Assembly: GCA_014529385.2 (NCBI GenBank)
Contig: CM043964.1
Coordinates: 109,023,587 to 109,087,586, forward strand
Reading direction: 5' to 3'
DNA: 64,000 nucleotides
Origin: Adiantum capillus-veneris
Lineage: Eukaryota > Streptophyta > Polypodiopsida > Polypodiales > Pteridaceae
Shown one piece after another: positions 1 to 10,812 of the stretch. Position 1 is the stretch's first letter. The number at the start of each line of letters is the position of its first letter. A program made the translations under genes and the position numbers. The notes under the pieces were generated by a model. It was not told where the DNA came from, searched no databases, and worked only from the letters and a program-made list of their open reading frames with translations.

Positions 1-2090
1 GATTCTTCTTCTAGGGAGGATCCGATCCTTTTTGCAACGTACACAGTTTTTGGGAAAGAATCTTCGTGCCTCGACACCGGACTTATTAGCCACTCCCACC
101 CTTCATACATCGCGCATCGGATGCACTCCCATCTTCATCGCTCTGTCTTACAGGACATAAAGCCATAAAGAATCCCAAATTACACATGGGTTCTCGTGAA
201 TAATCTGACAAAGATGACACCTCCCAGTGGGAAGGCAAAGAAAAGTTGAAACTTTGGCGCGAAAACTATAGAAAAGAAGGAAGATTTGGGGCAAAAAAAA
301 AAAGTCGGACAAGTTCGCCAAAACGAAGTACAAACGCGAATTCCAGATTGGCATGTGTGAATAGATTGATTAAGTACTTCAGGGACCCGAGATTGGCGAA
401 ACACCTCAAGAATCACCCGATTGATAAGATTTACTCAAGATGGCAAATAGCCATTGCTTCTCCTCTCAAGTAGGGAGGGAAGCCGAAAGGACAGACGAGT
501 GGAGAAAAGCGGAACATATACACGCAGAAAGAGATGGACCAAAACTCAGAGGACCACCAGAAGATAAACTTGAGTCACAGAGCAACAGCCAAGTGCGGAA
601 GAAAAGGAAAGATGAAAGTAAAACTGGTACCACATTGAGTGGGGCCCAAACCGAATCAAATGAACGAAAGTACAAAACTTTGCCGACCTTGGGGCAAAGT
701 GAAAGATCAAGAAGCCCTCATTTTTCTTTGATGGAGGAGCCAAGGCCAACTTTTTGGAGTACCTACTTTGGAGTAGCAATTAGCTACCCTTGTTCCTGCT
801 CAAGGAGGCTCTTGCCTCAGCACAAAAGCATGAAACCACACAGCTGTACATCAGCCAAATGAAGAGCCCTCTTATGGGGCATCACATAATTGCACGTAGG
901 GGGGAGAGAGAGCAGTGTGTAGTGTGCAGGGCATCACTGCTAGCACCACATTGTACATAGAGTGGAAAGAAGGCACTCCATAGCTCTTAACCTGTGAGAC
1001 AGATTCTCAATGACGCATCCCCCCAGCATAAATCGAGCGCCCTCTCTTTTGCGCTTTACCTGTAATGCATCTGTGAACAAATAGATGCAAAAGGGAAAGT
1101 TTTCCATGGCTGCCAAAACCTGCGTATCGTTGAAAACGCAACAAAACAGCCCTGTAAACACGCATCTGATGCCTTCCAATGCTGAAAATGAGCTCCTTGG
1201 TCCTAGGTAAAGTCATGGGAAGCTCAAAAATGGAGAGAAATGGCTGAAAATCACAGTTATCAGCCTCCAAAATTGCTCCAAAAAGTCAGTTACGAGTTCT
1301 CTTCTCCCAAACTTGGTAAATTGGCCAAAAAGTGCCACTTGGCACTCATGCATGCAATTTCCCCGCATTGGGCTTCCTGCTTAAAAATCTCTCAACTGGT
1401 GCATCAGTTGACATTGCAACAGAGTAATAAAATGTTCCCCTTCTCATTCTGAAGCTAATGACGCGAATAGATTTCGTGAACAAAGTAGCAATTCCCTAAA
1501 TTTTAGGGGATGCTTCCGTTGAGCTCCAACTGGTCATTTGACCATCTATCCTCATTGGGACCGCATCCAAAGTTGCAATGTGGCCCAACTATCGGATACT
1601 TTCAGTTGGTGATCCCACCTTGACTTTATGCCTTTATTGAGTTCACGTCCTAGTATCCACCAACTTGTTAACTGCGACAGGGGGACCTACATGATCTTAA
1701 ATTGAGCCTAGACATCCTTTTACTTTACGAGTTCCAGTGCCGACCAACTTCCCGTTTGCGGGTGAAACTATCGTTCACATTCCAATTCCGACCATTTGCA
1801 ACTTCAAGAAGAGGGTCTCAAAAATTAAACAAAAAGAAACCAACAACTAAGGTTAGCAGCTGCCATGTCACAGGATTCTAGAGAATCAAACGGTTCCAAT
1901 GAACTAAGGGAACCATATGCAAGTTCATCGAAGGATTCCAGAGAAAGCGGAATCAGATGATAGTGCGTCTTAGGGTTTCGAAGATTGACTATGACGCCAA
2001 AGGACAGGGAAAGCGAAAGAGGCTCCCCGCACGTCCCAGGGCACAAGGAAAGAAAGGATAAAGGGAATCAACCGGTTGATCATAACATTC
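1..2090. other. Unassigned intergenic DNA
   Basis: No coding similarity, RNA gene or repeat could be recognised here. Short open frames exist (for example 440-862 on the + strand, lysine/arginine/serine rich) but none shows a known motif. The stretch could be the decayed 5' part of the Ty3 element whose RT begins near 2100, but no LTR, primer site or gag motif was found to support that. Confidence 0.4.
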
Positions 2091-2099
2091 CCCAACCAT

Positions 2100-2714
2100 A
2101 AAATAAGATTGAGACTATTGCAGATTGGCCAGATTTGAAGAAAGTTTATGAAGTTGAAGCTTCTTCGGCTTGTGTTCTTACTACCAACGGTTCATTCGAA
2201 AGTTTGTAGAGGTAGCTTCCCCTTTGCACATTCTGACACAAGGAGGAGTCCCTTTCTCGTGGGGACCCACACAGGCACCTGCCTTTAAGACACTGATAGA
2301 GAAATGGACCAGTATTAACTTTATCGGATTTGCAAAAGTCATTTGAAGGATATTGTGATGCTTGTGGTCGTAGTCTAGGAGCGGTCTTAATGCAAGAAGG
2401 CCATGTGATTGCCTATGAAAGCCGATTGTTTTCGAGGCCAAAATTGACAGCACAGATTTATGAGAAAGGGCTACTGGCAATGATCCATGCTCTTACTCAG
2501 TGGCGACATTACCTACTCGGAGCCAATTTCACAATCTTTACTGATCATCAGAGTTTACGTTACTTCGTCACAAAAGCAGCTTTCAGAAAAGCAAATGGGG
2601 TGGGCTAACATCTTGTCACAGTTCAGGGACAAAAGAACTTGGTGGCAAATGGTTTGTGTCTCGGAAGTTGTTGGTCTTGGCTATTTCCGCGATTCATCGT
2701 AGAAGCTTCGAGGA
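2100..2714 (+). pseudogene. Ty3/gypsy reverse transcriptase C-terminus and RNase H, decayed
   Basis: The + strand encodes, across two or three frames, the end of a Ty3 reverse transcriptase (a WPDLKKVYEV-like stretch near 2130, then a YYQRFIRKFVEVASPL stretch near 2185-2235). It then encodes the retroviral RNase H: DACGRSLGAVLMQ at about 2360-2400, YEKGLLAMIHAL near 2460 and TDHQSL near 2540, which carry the D, E and D metal ligands of the fold. The reading frame shifts at least twice before 2330, so this is a relic. It is cut at 2714 by a solo LTR, and integrase resumes at 3330 on the far side, so both parts belong to one chromodomain Ty3 element. Confidence 0.85.
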
Positions 2715-3329
2715 TGTAACAAATTGCTGACGTGTCAAAGCCTAAAGAATGGGGTTTTAGGGTTAGGGTTTTCAGCATTAGGGTTTCAACAATTAGGGTT
2801 TTTGACAAAAATTAGGGTTTAGGCCCCTCGGCCACATCACCCTTAAACCTGCAAACCCTAATTTTGAAAACCCTGACCCTAAAACTGCAGAAACCCTAAC
2901 CCTAAGGCAACAGACAGATTCCAAAAATTGCGCTAACATGATGACGTGGCAGGCTGTACGGATTTCCGTAAATTACGCTGGCTGCTTTTTGGCTTTGCTT
3001 TTGAACCAGAAGCTTTTGAGTTTTAAAGGCTTTTTACTATAGCTGCTTTTCAGGCCAAGGGCCTTTAAATATGAGGCTAGGGCTCATTCTCTGGCATGCT
3101 TCAGTACGAAGGTGCAGAGTCTTGAGTACCGGCTTGTACTGTGTTGATACAATATAAAGAAATACCGAAAGGGGCGCCAAGGTTTGGGGCCAATACTCTC
3201 TGGGGTGGAATTCCGCCACTCTGTGTCGCGTGTCGTCTCTCTCTCCATTTCAGTTCAGTTGTTATTTGAAGTGCTTAAAGTTGTTCAGTCTGTTCTTTTC
3301 TATCGGCACGTGGTGCCCGCCTTGTGACA
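2715..3329 (+). mobile_element. Solo LTR with 5-bp target duplication
   Basis: A 615-bp sequence starts TGTAACAA and ends TTGTGACA, imperfectly inverted termini typical of LTRs. It is flanked by perfect 5-bp direct repeats GAGGA at 2710-2714 and 3330-3334. It sits between the RNase H and integrase parts of one Ty3 element, so it inserted there and later lost its body by LTR-LTR recombination. Its second half resembles the host element's own 3' LTR (5338-5905): both have a GACGTGGCAGGCT block, an AATAAATACCGAAAGG-like block and a TCGTCTCT block. The two are therefore related LTR families. Unlike the 5338-5905 LTR it carries a telomere-motif inverted repeat (2751-2906). Confidence 0.88.
2751..2906. 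repeat. Telomere-motif inverted repeat inside the solo LTR
   Basis: The left arm (2751-2823) has about seven TTAGGG/TTTAGGG-type motifs on the + strand. The right arm (2840-2906) has the complementary CCCTAA motifs in inverted order. The core pairs CAAAAATTAGGGTTT with AAACCCTAATTTTG around a loop of about 25-35 nt. The motifs are interspersed with other bases, so this is not a telomere array. AAACCCTAA is also the plant telo-box promoter element. Confidence 0.8.
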
Positions 3330-4630
3330 GAGGACATGGTTGATCAATACGCCACAGATCCAGATTTTTCGGATGTATTCACTCGAATACAAAATGGGGA
3401 GGTAGTAGTGGGATATTCCATACGGGATGGCTACTTGATGAAGAAAATGATGTTGCGTGTTACACAACCGTTGAGGGAAAAGGTTATGACTGAGTGCCAT
3501 TGTCCACATTTTACCGGTCAACACAGCATCGACACCACCTTGCAAGATGTGGAGCGTTGCTTCTCTTGGTCGAGGCTAAAGAAAGATGTGGACTACTTTG
3601 TACGCAGTTGCTTGGTATGCCAAAAGATCAAGTTTGACAGGCATAAAGCACAAGGATTGTTACACCCTTTACCCATTCCCACCCGCCCTTGGGAAAGTAT
3701 TGCTATGGATTCCATTTTGATCTTCCAAAGACACGGAGTGGGCATGATGGCATTAGGACTATCATCGACAGATTTAGCAATCAAGCTCACTTCATTTCAA
3801 TGAAAAAAACAATCAAGCCGGATCATTTAGCGAGACTGTTCATTGCACAGATTTTGAAACTACATGGCATGCATGAGACAATAGTCTCTGATAGAGATCC
3901 CCGATTCACGAATTTGTTTTGGAAGGCTATTTGGGAAAACATGGGCACACGGTTGCAGTCCTCGTCATCTTTTCATCCACAAACGGATGGGCAATTTGAG
4001 ATTGCAAATCCAATCGTACTAGATTTATTGAAGTCTTGCATTTCTGATTAGAAGACTCAATGGGAAAAAAAATTGCCCTTGGTGGAATTTGCCTACAATA
4101 ACACGATCCACTCTTCGAAAGGGAAGGCGCCATTTGAGATCATTGAAGGTGCTCCGAAGGTTCCACCCTTCCTTAGCACGAAAGATAAGATTTTTGAAGC
4201 CGACCAGTACACGAGGGACTTGGGCATTACCTTTGCCAGGGTCCGGGAGGCTTTAACGGAATCTCACGAAAGACACAAGAAGGCAACAGATCGACACCAT
4301 CGCGATTTGAAATTAAAGGAAGACGATTGGGTGCTTTTACTTTTTGAGAAGGCACGCCTAAGAAAGAAAAAGGGAAAGGAGCGGCTTTTTCCAAAGCTTA
4401 GCATTGGATACTATGGCCCTTTCCAGATAAAAGAAAAGATAAATGATGTCTACTTTAGAATGAAGTTGCCCGATAATTGGAAGATTCACAACGCATTTCA
4501 TGTGAGTCTATTGAAGCCTTTTAAAGGCGATGTGCTCGATGATGGGGAGCCAGATGAGCAACCCAAAGTGGAGGAAAGCAAGAAGATACTCGTTCGAGAA
4601 GATATTGGCACACAAGGACAGAAAGATTAA
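3330..4630 (+). pseudogene. Ty3/gypsy integrase, frameshifted
   Basis: Integrase of the chromodomain Ty3 element interrupted by the solo LTR. The first frame (3330 to about 3740) has the zinc-binding HHCC region, ending SCLVCQKIKF, and the first catalytic Asp in SIAMDS (about 3705). A shift near 3740 leads to a second frame with VSDRDPRF (second catalytic Asp, about 3890) and HPQTDGQFE (catalytic Glu, about 3995). A stop at 4049-4051 interrupts it, and the same frame continues with LVEFAYNN and a GPY/F-type module (GYYGPFQI, AFHVSLLKPF, about 4410-4520). At least one frameshift and one stop make it non-functional. Confidence 0.9.
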
Positions 4631-4639
4631 AGGTAAAGT

Positions 4640-4863
4640 GATTAGGGCGGTTCTTGGTTAAATTCAAGAACTATCCTACATTGGATGCGAAGTGGATGGA
4701 GGAGGAGGACCTAGCAGATACTCCTCAGATTTTGGAACTTTACTTTGAAGCATTTGGTACCCCTATTTCAGCAAGGGTGAATCTAGTGCAACGGGTTTTG
4801 CACAAGAGGGGAGTTACTCCGCTCCTTTGTCAACGGATTACCCCGATTTTGAATAGTCACTGA
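4640..4863 (+). pseudogene. Integrase C-terminal chromodomain
   Basis: After another frame change, LVKFKNYPTLDAKWMEEEDL (about 4657-4716) is a recognisable chromodomain core; the usual form is YLVKWKGYP followed by a W and EEDL. Chromodomains at the integrase C-terminus define the chromovirus branch of Ty3/gypsy elements, where they help target integration to marked chromatin. The domain lies directly after the GPY/F module, as in intact chromoviruses. Stops and frame changes show that it is a relic. Confidence 0.82.
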
Positions 4864-5325
4864 TGTCCCTTTTGGATTTCAGGGATACTAAAGGGCTGAA
4901 TAGTATTCTGTTGATTGACTTTATGACTAGAATTCCCGAAAATGACAATGATTGATTTGTACTTGACTTGTTTGAGTGCAGGAACTAAAAGACGAAATGA
5001 CTACAGCATTTCGGTCTCATAAATCTTTATAGACATGATTGCAATAAGAATTAGTTAATCGAGCATCCCCGAGGTCCCGGCTAGGCCTAGATGCGATTAC
5101 TAAATACGTTGCAGATTGATCATGGTCTGAGATTTGGAATGAATTTGTATGTGAGTTGTCATGTGATGTCCTGATGTCCTGTGATGTCCAGTGATGTGAC
5201 TATCGTTTTGTACAAGTGCTAGATGTGGCGTGTCTAGTGCGTCGGTACTAACAATCAATGTCCACTACTACAGTCTTTGACCTCTGTCTATTTTGCAGGC
5301 ATAATCAAGGGCTTACAATTCTTTC
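4864..5325 (+). other. 3' untranslated spacer of the chromodomain Ty3 element
   Basis: No gene seen. The stretch lies between the chromodomain and the polypurine tract and includes a short repeat of GTGATGTCC/GATGTCCTG units near 5160-5205. It is best read as the non-coding region upstream of the 3' LTR. Confidence 0.5.
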
Positions 5326-5337
5326 AAGAGGGGGGTA
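5326..5337 (+). promoter_or_regulatory. Polypurine tract of the chromodomain Ty3 element
   Basis: A purine run (AAGAGGGGGGTA) lies directly before the LTR start TGTCACAAAC. This is where the primer for second-strand synthesis forms. It fixes the + orientation of the element. Confidence 0.8.
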
Positions 5338-5905
5338 TGTCACAAACTGATGATGTAGAAGGTCCCCGGTCACACACACGTGGACTGCTGATGTGGGAGT
5401 ATGGACAGACTGTACGGACGGCACTAACAGGCTGACGTGGCGGTTGTACAAAAACCCAGATTTTTCGCTAACAAATTGACGTGGCAGGCTATACGAACAC
5501 GCCCGCAATTTGCGTTGACAGCTGTACGAAAATTCCGTGAATTATGATGACTGCTTTTACTCCAAATTTTTGAAACAATTACTTTTGAGAACTATTGCTT
5601 TTGAGTTTGAAGCTTTTGGGGCTCTGCTTTTAGCATCCCTTGTAACCTTTATAAGTGGCCTTCGGGGCTCACTTCTCAGAGCATCTGGACGCAGAGTCTA
5701 AGAGTGAGCACCCGCACCGCGAACTCATTGTACTTTGCTCAAAGATTAATATAAAAATAAATACCGAAAGGAGCGTCAGTCTTGAGGGCCAATACCTCTT
5801 GGCACGGAACTATGTCGGGCCATATCGTCTCTTGTGAATTTTTTTGAAGTAAATCTCTGTTGTGTCGCGGTAGAATCTTGACTTGGGGTGTCCAAGTTTG
5901 TTACA
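5338..5905 (+). mobile_element. 3' LTR of the chromodomain Ty3 element
   Basis: A 568-bp sequence starts TGTCACAAAC and ends TTTGTTACA, directly after a polypurine tract. It shares blocks with the solo LTR at 2715-3329 but lacks the telomere-like inverted repeat. No 5' LTR is visible in the window, so the element is 5'-truncated or extends off the left edge. The flank at 5906 is an antisense Ty3 RT, so the element probably inserted into that older copy. Confidence 0.82.
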
Positions 5906-6150
5906 TCGAACCTCATAAACATTCTTCAAACCATGCCAATAGTCTCAATGTTGACTGAGTTAATATTTACCCCTTCTGTTGAGACGATGTGTCCCAAGAA
6001 ATATATCTCAGGAAAAATCGCTCCTTCTCACATTTAAAAGCGATTTATGCTTCTGCGGTGCCTGAAACCTGCAACAAGTGGTGTCTGTGTTTTGCTTCAT
6101 TCTTGGAAAAAACGATAATGTTGTCAAAGAAAGTACCACAAATGATAGGT
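5906..6150 (-). pseudogene. Ty3/gypsy reverse transcriptase fragment, antisense
   Basis: The - strand encodes FFDNIIVFSKNEAKHRHHLLQV (about 6145-6070), matching the Ty3 RT YVDD region with YVDD changed to FFDN. After a frame change come FLGHIVSTEGVNI (about 6000-5960) and a KNVYEVR-like end at 5906. Sequence up to about 6420 on the same strand may be an older extension, but I see no firm motif there. The fragment stops exactly at the end of the neighbouring LTR, which suggests it was split by that insertion; its missing part would lie left of the window. Confidence 0.75.
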
Positions 6151-8583
6151 ATCATAGTCTCTCTCAATACACAGTCCCACAGTCTAGAAAAGCATGAGCC
6201 ATTGCATGAAAAAACTCTCTTGCTGTCATGTCTTCTCCGAAGCACGACACGCATTTTTTGCATGATAGAACTGTGATTGTTCATAAGGATCATCAAGCCT
6301 TCACTTTGCTCCAGATTGTATCGTGTACACCTTGGGGTGACCGTCCAGCTAGATGGTTCCAGTCTTGTGAGCAAATTTGGTGGTTTGGATAATTGTCTTT
6401 CTACTGAAGCTAACCTCATTGCAGATACGATCAGTCATGCAAGACCAATATTGACTCTCGAGTCGAGGTCCAAAGAACCCATTCGAGAAGTATTTCTTGA
6501 TCACATGATTAGTCAATACGCACTATTCGAGTTTCTCATTTGTGACGATCTCTTTGTATTTTCGTCACCATCTTTATGTGTTCCCTTTTCATAGGCATAC
6601 CGTATTGTACAATGCACATGATTCACTCACGGATGAGCACAGATGTCTGCAGATCACTCTAGGAAAGATAGAGAGTTTGCATTCAAGGAATTCACAATGT
6701 TTCACGATTGCCCGTTTTGTCAATAGATTTTGCATGTTAATTCCTTAGCACGACACAGTCACAGAAAAAGCACGAGGACAATTATCTATCAAACACTGGC
6801 ATTTCCGTTGTGATTTGCCACAATTAATAGGTTTAGGACAACAAGTCAAGTTTAGATCACATTTTTGGCATGTGTTTGGCAAACGGTTTGGCACTTCGTC
6901 ACTTTGTTCATCTGCATTGCATGCAGAGTCATTAAGGTAGAATAGTCCTTTTTTAGTCTTTCGACAAGGAAAGGATATATATATGGCTTTGTGTGTGAAG
7001 TGGTTTCAGAAATATTCCTCATCGGAGATTCTTGAAGAAGGTGACCTGAGATCATAAACAAAGTTAGAGCATTGGAGCCGCAACAAATTATTCTATCGCT
7101 TTCGACGCCGCCTAAACAAGCTAGCATTGCAAACTTTCCTAAAGTTCAAGTATCGCGCGACCCACGCAGTAGAGTGGCAACGAAGAATTCTTCGTAGGAT
7201 CCCACGAGTTGTTGGCGGACTCTACGGACGCCATACAACTCAATACCAATACCTCACCTTGAAAAGGAGGAGATATCACCGGCACATCTAACCCTATGTG
7301 CATGTGGACAAGTTGTTCCTACTACTAGGGTTTAGGTAGCCTAGGAAGTGTCTTGGCACCCTTGTGGTCTTGTACGCAGGTCATGCATGTCCAGGCACTT
7401 AGAGTAGCTCCATACCCTCTAATGGCACAACCCAGGATCATTAGCATCGGTTCCAAGTACCAAGCATGAGCACTTGCACCACATAAACCCGGTTTCCCAC
7501 CGCGCGTGGAAACCACCTCTTATAAGTCATTTAATTAATAAGTAACTTATCATTTCCAAATCGTGGAGGCATCAGTATGGCTGCTCGACCCAACAATTGG
7601 CATCTATATAAGCAAACCATGAGGCACCCTCGGGCATCTCCAACGTTTTCTTCAGAAGCAGCAGCCTAGCGTTTATGCCAGCAAGATCAGTGTTTCCAGC
7701 CCCAAGATCAGTGTTTTCAAATTAGCCGTACCGCCAGTTTCCCGCACCAGATCCTCGCCGGAATCCACTAACGCCATCAGTTTCAGCCTGCGTTTTCAGA
7801 TTTCAGCCATCAGCGTTTTTACATAGCCTCGTCGTTGCCAGCACAGTTGCAGAATTCAGCCCTAGGACAGCGCTCAGTTTTCAGCAAGCCTCAGCCCTAG
7901 CATTTTTCACTTTCAGCCCTCAGTCTTCCTCGTCGTCGTCGACATCATCGTCGCCGTTGTTATAGTCATTGTCGTCGTTGTGGACATCGTCGTCGTCAAG
8001 TACCTCCACCTAAATTTTTCAAGCCCTTATTTCCAGTCCTCTCTTTCCCCTTGCAAAAGTTCTAACTTTGTATTGCATGCCTCCCCACAAGCAATTTTCC
8101 CAAAACACCCTTGCTTTCGCGAAATCCCTCTTAGAGACTCCCTTGCAAATGCTTTTTCCTTTCCTCAATACCTACCTTTCTATTGATTTCCTGATCTCCA
8201 ATGTTTCTATTAATTTTCAGTATTATCAAAACTACCCAAATCTTACAAACTGTAGCTTAAGATTATTGACATTCATAGTATGCTCTTTTGGCCACACCAA
8301 CTAAAACAAAATGAAAACCTATGCTGAGGAGAACACCTACCCTGACGAGAACCATGTGTGAGCATACATCATATAGATATATATGTTCTAAATTTTTTGG
8401 AGGCTTGAAGAGTTGACAAAGCCACACTCGACCCTTAGCCCAAATTACCACTAGCACTTAACAATCTACTTACTTGAACTAATGCACAAAAAAGGAACAA
8501 GCTTTAATACATTGATGAACCAAGCAACAGATACCTGCCAGCACAAAAATACAACATAGTTCATCTAGCACTCAAGGATTTAC
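6151..8583. other. Gene-poor stretch
   Basis: No gene is recognised. A TATATAAG motif at 7605-7612 followed by a pyrimidine-rich region could be an LTR or gene promoter, but no boundaries were found. An imperfect CGTCGT/GTCGTC repeat lies at about 7930-8000. Further exons of the ArfGAP gene would be expected on the - strand in or beyond this stretch, but none could be identified. Confidence 0.4.
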
Positions 8584-9701
8584 CCCTCTGTTTCGAGGCA
8601 GTGGTTTTTCTCCAGAAAACCGCTTCTCCACATAGACCATTTTGATAAACTCTCTCAATCGGTCTACATTACTGACGAAATAAACACAGTAAGACTTCAA
8701 CAATCGAAGTAGATGAACCTGCAAGGAAATTAGTCAAAGCTTTAACGTTTACTTGCTATCTGGTAAGGGTTGTCTTTGCGAATCCCAATCCTTAAAAAAT
8801 GTCTCTCTGCCACGCTATCCTCGAAGAAGTAAATAAGAACAAGGATCAGCCATTAAAACTTAACTGCAGACGCCAACTCGACTTCAACAACACACCAAAA
8901 AGGAGGTCACATGGCGGTGAATTGATTACTGGCAGGCATAAGCTCAAAACTAGCTAGTGGACATCGAAACACATTACAAAAGTTAAATAGAATGCACACC
9001 TCATTACCACCAGCCTCAAGATTGGCTACCTCCTGTGAAGTGAATTTAGACATGGAGACAGATTTGACACGATGTGTGAATTCTCGACTGCAAGAAGGAA
9101 AAGCCAAAATTTGAGTGCTGCTGCCAAAATGACTACTATAGCTGCACACATGCTACCAAAAGTCACTTACTGAATTCCACTACATTGAGTGCAGACAAAC
9201 GTCCAGAAGTTCAAGCAAACATATTGTGGTCCCTGTCAAAGGGAAATCACATCAGTCCATGTTGCCAAAGCACCAAACAACTGCACTCTTTCATGTCCCA
9301 GTGCTGCAAGAAAATTGTAGCCTAGGAGTCCACAACCGTCTAGTTTTTCCCGAATTTGCTGCATAGATAACCCAGCATAGCTCAATGATGAAAAAACATC
9401 CTGATCCTTCCTTCTTGAAACAAGCACCTTAAGCCTTGCCTTGTGAAGATTCAAATCAGAATCCAGCCAGATGAAACATCTAAGACGTGATGCCATATCA
9501 TGAAGCACCGATTCATCACAAGCTCTGGAATGAAGTTTGTGGATCTACTATTCCAACCAATCAAATCCGTAATGAAGGCAGAAGGAGTGTATGGTAGCTT
9601 ACCATACTGTTGCAGTTGATGCATCTGCGATTAGGAGTCTTCCGAAGTAAGGCCCTGATAGCCTTCTCATTTTTCTCGTCTTCTTTCAGCCTGCTCCCCA
9701 T
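8584..9701 (-). CDS. ArfGAP-domain protein, AGD14/15-like (exons 1-5, 3' part not found)
   Basis: Five exons on the - strand, coding at 9701-9603, 9232-9171, 9087-9000, 8814-8753 and 8671-8584, join in frame into about 133 codons covering the whole ArfGAP domain. All introns have GT-AG ends (GTAAGC, GTAAGT, GTGTGC, GTAAAC donors; 370, 83, 185 and 81 nt). The start MGSRLKEDEKNEK is the usual AGD14/15 N-terminus. The zinc finger is C-x2-C-x16-C-x2-C (CINC in exon 1, CTQC in exon 2), followed four residues later by the arginine finger in the GIHREF motif. Later landmarks are FTHRVKSVSMSKFTSQEV, KDWDSQRQPLPDS and VDRLREFIKMVYVEKRF. ArfGAPs stimulate GTP hydrolysis by ARF GTPases during vesicle budding. 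Exon 5 ends at a GTAAATCC donor. The long C-terminal tail of the family was not found, so the gene is either split by a long TE-filled intron or truncated. Confidence 0.9.
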
Positions 9702-9854
9702 GATACCTCCTGCGACTGGATGCAAAAACAAAAGCGAACGAGAGATGAAAAACAACACACAATGACGACACAATGCAGGGATCAATGGATCATCGTTCGG
9801 AGGAGGAATGGGAGAGGAAGATTCATTGCATTTCGACCTTCAATAGCAACCGTG

Positions 9855-9860
<6 letters not shown>

Positions 9861-9906
<46 letters not shown>
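9861..9906. repeat. (GA)n microsatellite in the 5' region of the ArfGAP gene
   Basis: About 46 bp of GA repeats, (TC)n on the gene's sense strand, lie 160 bp upstream of the ArfGAP start codon. Pyrimidine CT tracts are common in plant 5' UTRs and core promoters. The RERERE open frames through it are not genes. Confidence 0.85.
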
Positions 9907-9911
<5 letters not shown>

Positions 9912-9987
9912 ACAGAGATCGATGGTCGTCGTCGAGGAGAAGGAGGAAGATTTGGTTGGAGAATCGAAATGGAGGCGCAGGATGCGT

Positions 9988-9996
9988 AAACCCTAA
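9988..9996. promoter_or_regulatory. Telo-box motif upstream of the ArfGAP gene
   Basis: AAACCCTAA on the + strand, 290 bp upstream of the ArfGAP ATG (the gene is on the - strand). Telo-boxes are known plant promoter elements, often of housekeeping genes, and work in either orientation. Together with the nearby (TC)n tract this suggests the promoter region. The role is inferred from position only. Confidence 0.5.
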
Positions 9997-9999
9997 TTG

Positions 10000-10763
10000 A
10001 CAACCGCAGCAGGGACGCGAAGAGGGAGGAGTAAACGAGGGTTTGGATGAGGAAATCTACGAGTTAACCGAGAAGGCGAAGAAGAAAAGGCAGGTGGACA
10101 GAATGAAGAAGAAGTCACTCTCTCACCATAGCCTACCGAGCCCCTCCCGTCTTTCGAACACACACACACACACACACGCACAAGGGCCCTTCACCGCCCG
10201 CTGGCGGTCATTGCCCATCTGGCAGCCGGTTCCCCCTCCTCCCTTCTCCTTGACCTGCACAATTTTAATTTTCATATTGAGTGCCTCCCTAACGGTAGCC
10301 CGTTCTCCACCCAAACGCTCCCAAACTTTGTCGGTCTCCGTGTGTGTGTGCGCGCGCGCGCGCGCTCCTCAATAAATGGCAGGACAGAGACATACGATTT
10401 CCTTTAGCGCCCCACAAAATAGGCTACATGCAATGTGGTAGAGAAATCCTGCTTAGCCTAAACAGAGATTTTTCTAAAGGCATGTGAAAAGAAGCTCCAC
10501 CTTATCAAAAGGCAATGAAGCCCATAGTGTTGCTTTTCAAGCTTTGTGTGTAAGAAAGATTTGTGAATTTGGCCCCCAAAAAAAAAAAATATATATATAT
10601 ATATATAGTATGGCAAGCCTCGTGATTTTATCACTTAACAAATGAGAAAATCATGAGGTTTCTCAAACATATGACTATAACTATAACCACTTGAAGGTCT
10701 CCACTCTTTAATTATGTAAACATTATTCTCAGCTAGCAAGCTCTCGAGATATGTGTGGAAAAT

Positions 10764-10812
<49 letters not shown>

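Noticed and set aside
440-862. 140-codon + strand frame as a gene
   Set aside because: Low-complexity charged composition, no recognisable domain, no splice or promoter support.
2751-2906. Interstitial telomere array
   Set aside because: Motifs are interspersed and inverted within an LTR, not a tandem TTTAGGG array.
7139-7290. Short arginine-rich frame (IPRVVGGLYGRHTTQYQYLTLK) as a viral coat or movement protein
   Set aside because: Too short, no motif, and the frame breaks on both sides; no pararetrovirus RT nearby.
9720-10000. Open frames coding RERERE repeats across GA microsatellites (also 19588, 44502, 57120, 60803, 63358)
   Set aside because: These are translation of (GA)n or (TC)n in any frame; no surrounding coding signal or splice structure.
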